Source: Bretschneidera sinensis
Taxonomy: Eukaryota; Streptophyta; Magnoliopsida; Brassicales; Akaniaceae
DNA: 64,000 nucleotides
Assembly (NCBI GenBank): GCA_023935145.1
Contig: CM043697.1
Location: forward strand, 53,952,001 to 54,016,000
Direction: 5' to 3'
Within the stretch, counting starts at the first letter, position 1, and each line of letters begins with the position of its first letter. Made by a program: the position numbers and the translations under genes. The notes beneath the pieces were generated by a model. That model saw only the letters and a program-made list of their open reading frames with translations. It did no database searches and was not told the DNA's origin. Of the stretch, positions 42,461 to 53,101 are shown in pieces.

Positions 42461-44028
42461 TTTCTTTTTCTTGTTTATTGTTCGTATTTTTTTTTTTCTG
42501 TTTTACAGTATTAACTTAGTATTTCTTTTTCAGGGACAAATATATGAAGCAGTTCAAATGGTGGAGCACAATTTTCAGCTTCTGTGTATCTTTGGCTACA
42601 AATGGAGTTTCCTTTACTCTTTCTTTTACATTGAGGTCAATGCAATTTTAAGTTGGGGGTGGAGGAAATGCATCTCTTTGTTTCAATATTCTTTATTTCC
42701 ATACATTTTTTTTCTTTTCCATTGAACTGCTTGGTGTCGTTCTCCCTTTTTGTTTGTTTTTAGCATGCTTTGTGTTAGCCTTGGATGTAATTCACATGTC
42801 AATGATATGAGCTTAATTGAGATAGCATACAACATTTAGAAGGAGTTAAATCTTGCTTCGGTTTGAGAATAATTTAAGTGTCAATCTTCATTTGGTTTGA
42901 AACTCTAGTTTATGGTAAGATTGCATGATTAGTCTAAAGTATCTAGAGAAGTTTAATGTGTGATTGTTTCGTGAATACTTTTGCGGTCTTGACAAGCTCT
43001 AGAACTTATTTGATAATCACTTGAGGCGAATTCCTAGAATGCACACTACTTAGGATATGATATAGGCAATTTTTGGACCGTTTGAGCCTTTCAAACTTAT
43101 CCTTGCTATATCTATCACTAGTCACCTATTTGAGTCTTTTTCTTGAAAAAGAGTTTGAGCCTTGTTTCTTTCGAAAACCCATTTACGAGCCTAAAAATAT
43201 TTCATCCTTACTGTTCTCCTAAAAGAACTTAGTTGTACACATCTGTTGAGAAGCACTTAAGAGGAGTAAGGATGAAAATATGAAGAAAAGAAAATATTAC
43301 TACCATAACCCAAGTATATCAAAGGAAATAAGTTGGGGGTTGTAGAAAAAGAAAAGAAAAGAGAAGAATGAAAAAAAAGGAAGTAAATGGTCTTATACCA
43401 AAAATACAAAAGAAAAAGAATGAAATATGGTAAAGAAAGAAGAAGAGTGAAGAAAAGTGGTGATTTATTGAGAGAAATGCTCTTATAAAAATGTTGAAAG
43501 AGTTGGGTGTTAAAGTAAGATTATCTAGTGCTTAAAGTGGCTTGTGTTTAAAACTAAGTGATTAAGTTCTTTTACTTGTTAAATCCTTCCCGTTCTTTCT
43601 TAACCTTTACCTTAGCCTAACATTACAAGCTTATTTAAAGACAATAGTGGAGAGTGATTTGAAAAGTGAGCCTATGGAGCTTGTTTTTGTGATTGATGTC
43701 ATGCAAATTAAATATTTTAGAGGCTAAGACTTGTATTCATGAATGTCATGCATAAAATCATCTAGGTGTTCGGATTAATGGATTGTGGTAAAATGGATGT
43801 TAAGAGTCGAAAACAATTTTAAGATTGATGTTTGGATTACTCTTGGACTTGGGTGATATTTAATGATTCTATGTGCTGTGTATTATGTGCAATTTTTGAG
43901 ACAAAAAAAGTGAATTGCTCTTGGTTTAATGCTAGCATTGCCTTACTTTGTTTTAATTCCTACCATAGAATTCACCTCTTGTTTTCGTTTGAATTGCTAG
44001 GGACTAACAATAAGCTAGTTGGGGGTTG
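42461..44028 (+). other. Non-coding 3' region of Athila-related element 2
   Basis: No gene seen. Contains TTAAGTTGGGGGTGGAGG at about 42649, a purine-rich stretch at 43330-43480 (mostly G and A on the plus strand) and the PPT GCTAGTTGGGGGTTG just before 44029. Confidence 0.6.
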
Positions 44029-45372
44029 TGATAAGAGCCATAAAATGCATCTCAACAGTGCTTAATTGTTAGCATTTTAGGGTTGATCTCGGTTTTAATT
44101 GCTCTTTTATACATTAATAACTCTAAAGTGATATCCTTGGATTGTTGATCTATTTTGGTGCATTTTTAGGTACTTTGAGTTAAAAAAAGATGGAAAAACA
44201 ATTACTATTTAAAGCACGAAGATTCCATGCATAACGGAGTGTCGGAGTGGTTGCGGAGAAGCAAAAATGAAGAAAAGCCACCTTCAGTGGGCGCCTAGGC
44301 TTGGACTGGTGAGGGCCTAGACGCCTAGAATATGCATAAGATTAAGCACCAACTAGCGCCTAGGCGCCCACCAAGGAGGGTTGTGGTGCCCAGAACCTCC
44401 CCAACCTCAGCCTTCAGCAAGAGCCACAACCCCCATAAGGCAAGGTCGCGGCGCCCAGAAGCACACCTTTTCAAAGACCAAGGCCAAGCCGCAGCGCCCA
44501 CAAGTAAGAGCCGAGGCGCGCACTCAAAAGTTTGTCTCTGAGTTATGACCTAATTAGGACTTTAATGCTTGTTTAAAGCCTAGAACACCCTTGGAACTTT
44601 TGTAATATAAATATATCACTTAGGGTTTGAGAGGGGGACATCGAGGAAGAGGGCCGAAGGCCAAAAAACTCAAGGGAAAGCTGCCACATTCTCCCCTATG
44701 GCCAACTAATCTCCAAGCAAGGTAAAGGGATGAATCTCTAGGTGTAGTTGTTCTTATTTTCCTAATTAATTCTATTGTAGTTGGGATTTATTATCAAAAC
44801 ATTGTTATGATTTACTCTTTAATTTAATTAGAAGAATTTCTCTTAATCCGGTGATTGTATCTTTCTCCTCCATATAAGTTTAGTCATGCTCTTCTTATGT
44901 GTAATTGTTAAGGTGTGATTGAGTTCGGTAGATTTATTTTATAGATTTGTCCATTAATGCGATATTGTCATTGAGATATATTGTCGTTTCTTGATAATCT
45001 ATAAGATAGATCATGTGTGCTTGAATCGAAGATAAAGAGTATTTCATAGCAATTACTTTAGGGTTTATATATGTGCTTGATTGAATATTTGTCGATTGCT
45101 TGTTTGGGATGTGAAACTTGCAATCGAGATAAAAACAACTGAATTGAGATTGGGATAAGGCAATGAACCTAGGGAGGATTCCCGGAACCTTGTTACTTCC
45201 ATTATATTTACACTACTTCACATTACTTCAATATCAAAACTCAAATTCTCTAGTTTAACTTTTATAATTCATTTTAAGGTTTGCACTTTCTCTTGTTGAT
45301 CGCTTGTCTCCCTGTGGAATCGACACCCCAAAGCTGTGCTATAACTACCGCGTTATACTTTGGGTGTAATGA
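44029..45372 (+). mobile_element. 3' LTR of Athila-related element 2
   Basis: TGATAAGAGCC... to ...GGTGTAATGA; the terminal CA is changed to GA. It is followed by the AGTCG target copy. The same GCGCCTAGGCGCCC motifs lie at 44288-44375. Differences from the 5' LTR are scattered plus a 45-bp indel, so this insertion is clearly older than the CRM-like one. Confidence 0.9.
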
Positions 45373-45684
45373 AGTCGTCATCTTAAATGTTTAAAAATGG
45401 TGCATGTCCTCGATTTTTTGAAAAGACATGATCTTTCTTGAGTTTAGAGAAAAGTGATGTTTCGATGCTGGAGATTACAGCTAGGGTAACCATGCTCCTT
45501 CATTCTTTGTGTAATGAGCCTTATATAAGGGAGGATAGACTTCTTTTTATTTTCACTTGTTCATTTGTAATCATTAAAAGATTTGGGAGCCTTCGGTGTT
45601 CCAATAATCGTGAGGAGTTCGAAATCTTACAGAAACTAATCTTCTCGGAGTTTCTGATTGGTGAGTCCAATCTTTCTTTCCCCT

Positions 45685-47590
45685 ATGTCTTTTTTTGATA
45701 TTTACAGTGATAGAGATAGTGGTAGTGATAGTGGTGGTGGTAGAAGTAGGGATGACAGTAGAGGGTAGTGAATATGATAGGAGCAGTAGTGGTAGTGAGA
45801 ATAGTAGGAGTAGTCATTCTTTAGAGAATGAGATAGATGATACCTTAGGTGAGTCTTATGCTTTAGTTATTTACGAGGGGGAGAATCATCTTCCACCTCC
45901 TCGGAGGGCAACAATGCCATGTGCGAACTTCAATAGGAGATGGGAGAGGATAAGAGGTCTAACTTAGTGTTTACAGCAAACTCTACTCCTAATAAATTGA
46001 AATAAGATGAGCTTGAAGAGATAAAAATCACGTATAGGATCCCCGAATAGTACACACTTAGGAATGCTGAGCTTGGGGATCGTGCATGTGATGACTTGAA
46101 TGAGGGAAAGCTTTGCATGTATACGCATCACTTGAAGGTTGGGCTTAGGTTTTCCTTCCACCTTTTTTGTGTGTACTGTGCTTAAGTACTATGATATAGC
46201 CATGTGCCAGTTGGTACCTAACTCCATACACCTTTTAATGGCATTTATTTATGTTAACACAAAAGTGGAGGGAGTGTTAAAAATGAGTTTCTTCAAGAGC
46301 CTCTTCCAAATTAGTAAGCATAAGGAGAATGGTTGGGTGGTGTTGAGTTCGAAGGCAAAGAAGGGTTTGCTAAAAAAATGCTTTCCTCCATCAAGCAGTG
46401 GAAGATGAGCTTCATTTTTAATTCGGAGTGATATGAGCTTCGATCTCCCTTCTAAATAGAGCATGGACATGGTAAGGCCCAATAAGAATTCAAACCTTAT
46501 TAGAATGGATATTGAAATTGTAGATAAGATGATAGGCGGGCGAATGCATGTTGAGCTTCTCTATAAAATTTCTGAGTTGACCAAGCTCGGACTCTGCCTC
46601 TAGGGTCTAAACAAGGAGATAGGTTCGAACTCTTTTACCTTGTATTTATTGTTTCTATCTTTTTACTTGTACTTATTTTTTGTTCCCTTTCATAGTAATG
46701 AATGCATTGAAAGCTGCTCGGAGGGCAGCGAAGCAGGCCCAGAAGAGGAAGCTCGATGAAAGGGCTCGAGCTTGGACTAGCTAACCCTTTGGTAAGAGAG
46801 CCAACACTAGAGGTTCCCATTGCCGAACTCCTCCTCCTACTATCATGGTGGATAATGGTGTTGTTATCACTCATTCTCCTCTTCTTATGAGGGTTGTTGC
46901 ACCTGTTCAAGCATACCCTCTTAAAGTCTGACTGGTATGTCACTTGATCAAGGGGATCCCTCTGAAGGATATGGCCAGGCTGACTCAGGAGCTCATAGAC
47001 GGTCTTGCAGTGATGGTCGAGGGTTTACCCTTCCAAGTAACTTCCGAAACTTGTAAATTTTTCATAGTAGTTTTGCTTAAATCCATGGAGTTCTAACTTG
47101 TTTTATTTTTCAGTCGAAAAATAGCCTCAAGCATCCTCTCTTGCCGATCCCTTGATGTGGATAAGAAGTTGGGGGATTGCCACAACTTCATCTGGACTTT
47201 GTGAGAATCCCTCGCAAAGTATGTGGTAGAGGCTAGGCGTTTGGATAGGGGAAAGGCCCTACCAATTGAGAACTTAGAGGAGTCTTGGGCAGAGTAAGAT
47301 GCCATCTAGACTGAAATAGAGAAGCTCCAGGCTGAGAAAGGCACTGTAGAGAAGGCCTTGGTGGACTTTAAGGAGTCCCAAGAGTTTAAGTCTGTCGTGG
47401 AGGTTGCAGTCGAAGATTTCTATCTCATTGGCTTCGAGGAAGCCAAACAGCAAGCTTCAACGGCTTAGCCCGACCAAGACTTCTCCATAGTGGAGATTCA
47501 CTCTGATAATCAGGGTGCTAGAGCCAAATATGAGGGTCAGGCTCTCGTTACTAAGGAAGAAAAAGAGGCAGACGTGGATTAGGATATTTC
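45685..47590 (+). pseudogene. Antisense ORF of Tat copy 1 (gypsy-type transposon domain), broken
   Basis: Plus-strand coding opposite to the integrase of the same element. The start is ATG at 45685 (MSFFDIYSDRDSGSDSGGGR), with a frameshift at about 45764, then a Ser/Asp-rich head and LGESYALVIYEGENHLPPPR. The central block has MYTHHLKVGLRF, YYDIAMCQLVPNSIHLLMAF and FFKSLFQISKHKENGWVVLS. The GLRFPLHPF and QLVPNS pattern matches the domain annotated as putative gypsy-type transposon in plants. A C-terminal coiled coil (IEKLQAEKGTVEKALVDFKE) and VEDFYLIGFEEAKQQA close it near 47590. Many stops. Confidence 0.65.
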
Positions 47591-47939
47591 TTTTCACTTT
47601 TCCTGTACTCCTGGCCATTAGAACCTTTTTGTAATACAAATTCTAACTTAATGGAGACTTCCCTTACATTTTTCATTTAACTTTTTTTTTGTTTAATATT
47701 GTTGTGCTTGGCGGATCAAAACAAAAGAGTCCAAGGGGGAAAGGCTCTAGGCCTTCTCCTCGGTATAGAAGCAATTTTGGAGATAAATTTGGTGAAAAAA
47801 GATATATCGTATTTTTATTGAAAATATCTAGAGGTTACATAAATAACTTGGCGAAAAAATTAGAGAATCAAAACTCGATGAAAAAACTTGGCGACAACTA
47901 GAAAGGTCCTCGAAAAAGTTCTACTTGTAGAACTTGCAG

Positions 47940-48868
47940 AGATTTTCGACATTCCAAGTTTGTGGTATTGGCTTACCATCCAAGTCTTTAAGCTAGAACA
48001 TTCCAATTCGGCAAACCCTTTTAATACGGTAAGAACCTTCCCAGTTCGAAAGGAGCTTTTTTGTCTTTCGGCAGTCAGATACCTTGTTCTTTCTCAAAAC
48101 CAGCCGTTTAGTCTAAAGGATTTCTCTCGAACTCGATAGTTTTAATACCTTGACACCATCTAGTGGTAGGTGGCAAGTTTGATCTAAGCTCTATTCTTGG
48201 CTTAGTCAATCAAATTAGCGTTCATCTTGAGAGCCTCTTCGTTATCGGCTTTGTTGAAGCTTTGCACTCGTAATGATGGTGTTACTGTTTCGAGGAGAAC
48301 GATAGCCTTGATTAATCCATTTTTTATCGACATCATCAAGCCTTTTCTTGATGCCCTACAGGAGGGTTATGTTGGTTACTTCGGTCTGCCTCGGCTTGGG
48401 GGTAGCCTACCAAGAAAAACTTGTGTTCGATCTGGAGGTGTTCGTAAAAAGACTTGAACCGGGTGCTATCAAACTGTGTACCATTATCGGTGACCAATAT
48501 CCTAGGTATGCCAAATTTGTAGACAATCGACTTCCAAATGTACCCTCAGGTCTGATAGTCGAAAATACTGGTGAGAGGTTCAACCTCTACCCACTTTGTG
48601 AAATAATCGATAGCTACCATCAAATGCATCTTTTGCCCTGGTGCTTCTCGGAATGGACCAAGGATATACATTGCCCACATTACGATGGGAAGAGGATTAG
48701 CGATTGACGTCAAGAGATTGGCCGGTTGTTGGGGTATGAGGCATGTTCTTAACATATCTTTCACTTTTCGACCATCTTAGTCACATCGCCACTCATTTGG
48801 GGCCAATAGTAAGCATGGCAAAGTATTTTTAGAGCTAATGCTCGGCTTCTAAGGTGATTGCAACACTT
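47940..48868 (-). pseudogene. Integrase C-terminal half of Tat copy 1
   Basis: On the minus strand: MHLMVAIDYFTKWVEVEPL with the first catalytic Asp near 48620, ILVTDNGTQF with the second near 48490, and the Tat-type end LLNWEGSYSIKKV-like, LEDLDGK and WNAE-like sequence near 47940. Compared with copy 2 it lacks about 95 bp around 48311. It is truncated at 48868 before the zinc-binding domain. Confidence 0.8.
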
Positions 48869-48876
48869 TTTTATAA

Positions 48877-49800
48877 CTAATGCTTACGAAGACTTTCATT
48901 CTTAGCTAAGAAAGCTTTAGCAATAGGAGGATTTAAAACCAAATGATCAAAACTGTTTGAAATAAAAACCTCATCAAACCCTTTAATCTTCATGATTTGC
49001 TCATAAAGGTCATCAATCATAGAATCTTTTTTCAATCCTTTAATAGTAGTAGCAATCTCTCCTATTTGTTTTGCTATCTCATGAAATTTTTTTTCTATAC
49101 CCTCATTAGGATGACTCTTTCTTCCATGCTTGCAAACATGATAGGCTAAAGCACTTGACATTTCCTTCTCAAGTTGAGAACAAAAGTCTCACCTAGCATG
49201 ACATCATCAAACGATGGTATAGATTCGGTGTGGTCATCAACATTGCAAAAAGTTTTGAAAAATTCACCCATTGCACTCACAACTAAAGCAATTTCTTCAT
49301 GCATATTAGTTGGTTTGTTTAGAAATTCCTCTTTTCCCGTATGTACCTAAAATAATAATGTAACAATATAAAAAAAAGCTTGAAATAATAATTTAATAAT
49401 AAAAAGAGTTTTAAAATAAAAATAAAATTAAAAAATATAAAAAGAGATTGTATATTACCCCTATATAATCATAATACGCTTTTTGATCTCATGTTAACAA
49501 TTTTAAGTTGTCATCCTAGCCAAAATTGCTACCATTTTTCTTCAAGTCTTGTATAAGCTTTCAAGTATTTTTTATGCCTCATATTGTTCTCAAAATTATC
49601 AATTGTGCAAGATACATTGAACTTTTCATATACCTCAGTTGCTACACGTAAGTATGAAGACTGCTTAATATGTTCATTTTTGACTTCATATGCTAAGATC
49701 TCCAAGATACATTGAACAAACGGTCCATAGGCTTTGTCCACCTTAATTGCTTCCGTCTACAATTTTTATTCTTACCAGTATTAGCATTAGATACTTCCAT
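48877..49800 (-). pseudogene. Myb/SANT-like protein of PIF/Harbinger
   Basis: Read on the minus strand from about 49800: MEVSNANTGKNKNCRRKQLR, WTKPMD, a frameshift, LEILAYEVKNEHIK, YLRVATEVYEKFNVSCTIDN, FENNMRHKKYLKAYTRLEEK and a stop. This is the Myb/SANT-like DNA-binding fold that partners the transposase in PIF elements (in other plant proteins it binds DNA). The C-terminal part is 48877-49161 (HEIAKQIGEIATTI, IMKIKGFDEVFISN, IAKAFLAKNESLRKH). Frameshifts and a gap near 49200-49500 break it. Confidence 0.7.
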
Positions 49801-50063
49801 ATCTATAAATATCATTAGGTTAGTATTAAACATGCCAATAACAATAAAATTAATAGTTTTAAATAAGATCAAATAGAATTAAATATAATAAAAGTAAATA
49901 AAAAGGCATAATTATAAAAAACCGTTATCAAAATAAGTCATAAAGACATTTAAATAAGTAAAATATTCATTGATAAATTATATAAAAAGAAATTCTAATA
50001 CATTGACAAACTTTATCTAATTATTGTAATAAAAATACATAGCATGTACAATAGTATCTTTTT

Positions 50064-51400
50064 TCAAAGCCCATTCTCTATTTTCTTCTCTTTCTTACCG
50101 TTGACTTCTTTGTGTTGCTTGAGTTTGTTAAGTGGTTTGCATATTTGACCCTGATTCTTGTTCGATAATTTTGCGATATTATTATCATTAAGGTCAACAC
50201 CCATAACGTAATTACGTAAAACACAACATGCAAGTACAATATCCACTTGATTTTTATAACTCCAGTATGGTTCAACGTCTAAAATTCTAAAGCATTCAAC
50301 ATCTAAACTCTAAAGCATTTCTTAAGTGTTCTAAATACTTGTTCAATAGTAGTATGTGACGAAGAATGCCTATGATTGAATAATTCCTTCTCATTTTCTA
50401 GTTATCGACTAGTATATTCTTTAAGGTGATAGCGAACACCACGATAAGAAGGAATGAACACATTCCACAAGACATTCTGCATCAATAAGAAAATATTTAC
50501 CTACAAGATAACTTTAGGATAACTATCCTTATGGAGTAGTATTTATATATTAATTATATATTTTTTATAAAATATTAATTACTATATTTTACCTTTAGGA
50601 ACTTGAAGTCCATTTCGTCTTGACAATACATTAATTAATATACGTGAATCATGTGTTGATCCTTCTCACCTAGCAAGAACATAAGTAAATTCAATGTCAA
50701 AAGAAACAACAGCTAAAACATTTTGTGTTGTCTCTTCTTTTCGACCTTGAAACTTAGTTTGTAATTAAGTAAGGATCGATGCACGGACATGGATTCAATC
50801 TATTGCTCCTACGCAACCCTTTAATGATATTTGATTAATTAATTAGGCTAATTTATACTTAAAAGCATGTGCATAATCTAATAACTAAACAACCATCTCA
50901 TACATCAAACCACGACCACTATCTTGGATTATGTTGTACTTCGGGAGGAGTATGACCTTGAGGAGGTTTTACCAAGTCTTTATATAATTGCCCTTAGCAC
51001 GAAATGAAAGTATCTATGAACTATTTCAATTGACTTATGGAAACAAGATCCAATAACTCGTAGTGTAACATTATGTCCAACTATATGTAGGAAACATAAA
51101 ACTTGTTCCTTAATTGATGTATTTAATGTTGGCCACAACAATCTTTTTGATTTAAGGATTTTCATAAATAATGAAAAGGTTGTGGCCTTATACGAATTTG
51201 GTTCAAACAATGAATATCATTTTCACATAAAATACTCTATATATAACCCTCTCTTTCTTTATTCGTATTAATATAAGGTAGTCCTATTATAAGAACTACC
51301 AATATTTAAACTGGATAATTTCGTGGCCATAACTGATAATGCAACACTTGGTATGACATGAAAATTCTCCTTCTTGGTGATGAAATTATTATTTTCCTCT
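50064..51400 (-). pseudogene. PIF/Harbinger DDE transposase, broken
   Basis: Minus strand, N to C. 50980-51210 carries LLWPTLNTSIKEQVLCFLHI and VGHNVTLRVIGSCFHKSIEI. Then KGCVGAID near 50800 has the first catalytic Asp, followed by a stop where Gly is expected. NVLAVVSFDIEFTYVLAR has the second Asp near 50700, then EGSTHDSRIL. YRGVRYHLKEYTS, LFNHRHSSSHTTIEQVFRTL with the catalytic Glu near 50350, and YLHVVFYV/DIVLACCVLRNYVMGVD follow. The three acidic residues survive, but several stops and frame changes do not allow a protein. The order and motifs are those of the DDE_4 transposase family. Confidence 0.8.
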
Positions 51401-51984
51401 ATCTATTAGATAAATTAAATATTAAATCAATAGTTAACATTGCATATCTAAAACTTAACATACATATAATTATAAAAAAATTTAAATATTATAAATTAAC
51501 TAGCAGAATATGAATAATATCATACATAGAATATAAAATTAAAAATTAAAGTAAATAAACTCATTTGTTTTGTAGAGCAACTTCAAAATCCTATGCAAAT
51601 AAACCATGACATGATGAATAATTAGCGAAGAGACAATAATATATTGTAACTTTAATTAAAGAAAATCCTAGACAAGTCATACACTTTATTTATTATTTTT
51701 TTAAAGAATTACCATGCAAGTTTCTTGATTTTGTATAAGGTTTTCGATGAATGTTATCGCTAAAGCATGAGGGTTGCTAGGTTAGTCACATTGTTGATTG
51801 ACGCATTTTGTGTGACCGTCTTATTTGATGCTAATAATTTCTCTTCAAGCATAGCAGTAACTAGAATCAATACTTCAGAAAATTCAAGTTTCTTGATGAC
51901 TCAAATATAGCATCAAACCAGGGAAAAATTATAGTAACTTATTTTGTTAAAACACTTTTTATAAATTTTATATTCTTTCATTTA

Positions 51985-52062
51985 AAATATTCGGCAGGGA
52001 CGAGGACGAGTACAAATGGGGCATTCTCTGCCCCAAAAAATCTCCGTCCTCGTCCCTATTAC
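51985..52062. repeat. Left subterminal repeat (GGGACGAGGACG type)
   Basis: GGCAGGGACGAGGACGAGTA, then TGGGGCATTCTCTGCCCCA, then CCGTCCTCGTCCC. The two outer parts are inverted repeats and the middle is a hairpin. G/C-rich in otherwise AT-rich DNA. It resembles the subterminal parts of plant DNA elements with CCCATCCCCGTCCCC-type ends. The expected terminal repeat TAGGGATGGCAATGG is not seen on this side. Confidence 0.5.
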
Positions 52063-52128
52063 ATTAGATTTTTATTTTTATATAAACATATTAAATTAAA
52101 TTACTAATTACTCAAGTACCCTCTAACT

Positions 52129-52137
52129 ATATATATA
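52129..52137 (+). promoter_or_regulatory. Candidate TATA box of the spliced microgene
   Basis: TATATATAG about 130 bp before the ATG at 52267. It is followed by a pyrimidine-rich stretch (TTTCTTGTTTCTTCCGCCTC) that would suit a 5' UTR. It is weak evidence alone because the region is AT-rich. Confidence 0.35.
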
Positions 52138-52266
52138 GTCATTTAAGGTAGAAATAAGGTTTTAAGCAATTTTGCTATGTTACTGTAGCTTTCTTGTTTC
52201 TTCCGCCTCCAAGCTCTAAAAGGGAAACTACTTGCAACTTCTCTTAATCTCTTTCTTGGTTGATTA

Positions 52267-52724
52267 ATGAGAAAATATGTAAGAAAATTTTGACTGTTAG
52301 TTTTATTCCCTTCTACTTTTTTTTCTCTCTAAGACTTTTAGTCTCACCCATTTTCTTTCAATTTTCTTACTTTCTTTGCTAATCACTACAGGGGACATCC
52401 AACAAATCGGTGATGAGACGACGGTTTCGCGATGACTCCAATCAAGCACTAGGTTATCAGCATCTCCACTCTCATTATTCTCTCAAGGTTTGTCTTCAAC
52501 TTCTTTTTCTTTTCGGTGTATTCAATTTCGTATGTTGCTAATGTTGCTGGATTTTTTTTTTTAGAATAAATGCTAGTGTATTTTTTTTGAGATAGCTTAA
52601 TTAGTACATAATGATATTTTTTTTCCTTTTCTTTTTTAAAATATAGGACTTATGGAGAAATAAAGAGGAGATGAAGGAAATGTCAATGCCACAGTATGCA
52701 CCAACTGATTCTGTTGTTAATTAA
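52267..52724 (+). CDS. Predicted three-exon gene for a 61-residue protein, unknown function
   Basis: Coding exons 52267-52278, 52392-52487 and 52647-52724 (stop TAA at 52722) join in frame to 61 codons. Intron 1 opens GTAAGA and ends TTTGCTAATCACTACAG with a branch-point-like CTAAT. Intron 2 opens GTTTGT and ends in a T-rich tract plus ATATAG. An in-frame TGA lies two codons before the ATG, which fixes the start. The protein is basic in the middle (MRRRFRDDSNQALGYQHL) and ends MSMPQYAPTDSVVN; no membrane segment or signal peptide. I do not recognise the family. It lies between subterminal repeats, so it may be a captured gene fragment in a DNA element or a resident microgene. Confidence 0.45.
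52279..52391 (+). other. Predicted intron 1 of the microgene
   Basis: GT at 52279, AG at 52390-52391, T-rich throughout with GCTAATC 15 bases before the acceptor. Confidence 0.45.
52488..52646 (+). other. Predicted intron 2 of the microgene
   Basis: GT at 52488, AG at 52645-52646, with T-runs at 52550-52590 and 52617-52636. Confidence 0.5.
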
Positions 52725-52965
52725 TCTTGATCGACTTTGTGTATAAATATATACATACTACATATATTTAGATAAGTAGCATGGACATCTGAGAGATTAA
52801 ATCCATCATACCCGATATTTCAATGTCTTTTTGTGCTCTTGAATATGAAAACATATTAGTTTTCTCTCAAAGTAAGTGTTTTAGTACTAGCATAGTGTTG
52901 GTTAGCAAGACAAAAGAAAAAATGTGTCCTTGTAACTAATTTAGCAATATGTTATGTTTATAAAC

Positions 52966-53101
52966 CAGGACAGAGATGAAAATTGAGATATTTAGAAATC
53001 TTCGTCCAGTACGGGATGAAGGGATGATTTTTATAAACGAAGACAGAGATGGAGATGAAGATGGCACTCTTCACTTCAAACCTGTCCATTGCCATCCCTA
53101 A
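52966..53101. repeat. Right subterminal and terminal repeat (CCATTGCCATCCCTA end)
   Basis: GACAGAGATGAAAATTGAGA, ACGGGATGAAGGGATGATTT, GACAGAGATGGAGATGAAGA and finally CCTGTCCATTGCCATCCCTA. The minus-strand reading TAGGGATGGCAATGGACAGG is a terminal type familiar from plant hAT-like non-autonomous elements, recalled and not searched. It is the likely right end of the element whose left side is at 51985. Confidence 0.5.

Larger units (their letters stand above)
39183..45372 (+). mobile_element. Non-autonomous Athila-related element 2 (gag only)
   Basis: A 6.2-kb element with LTRs of about 1299 and 1344 bp, a perfect tRNA-Asp-type PBS, 5-bp target duplication AGTCG and a terminal G-run before the 3' LTR. 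Only gag is encoded. After 42380 there is no protease, RT or integrase motif. The LTR start TGATRARAGCC resembles element 1, but the LTR bodies differ, so it is a separate family. Confidence 0.85.
39128..48868 (-). mobile_element. Tat-lineage element fragment (copy 1), interrupted at 39183-45372
   Basis: The 39128-39182 segment (GAGCTTTCTAGATGCTTCTT onward) and 45373-48868 together match 56150-59830 in the second Tat element. They contain the plus-strand antisense ORF and the minus-strand integrase end. LTRs, tandem array, RT, protease and gag are missing. The right edge is sharp at about 48868, where PIF/Harbinger sequence begins. Confidence 0.8.
48869..51960 (-). mobile_element. PIF/Harbinger-like DNA transposon, decayed
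   Basis: Two minus-strand genes typical of PIF/Harbinger are present: a Myb/SANT-like protein (48877-49800) and a DDE transposase (50064-51400). I cannot find terminal inverted repeats or a TTA/TAA duplication, so both limits are approximate. The left edge is where Tat homology stops; the right edge is where subterminal repeats of another element begin. Confidence 0.7.

Noticed and set aside
43330..43480. Purine-rich tract as an additional polypurine primer
   Set aside because: It is about 600 bp before the LTR, and a G-run directly at 44020-44028 is the better candidate.
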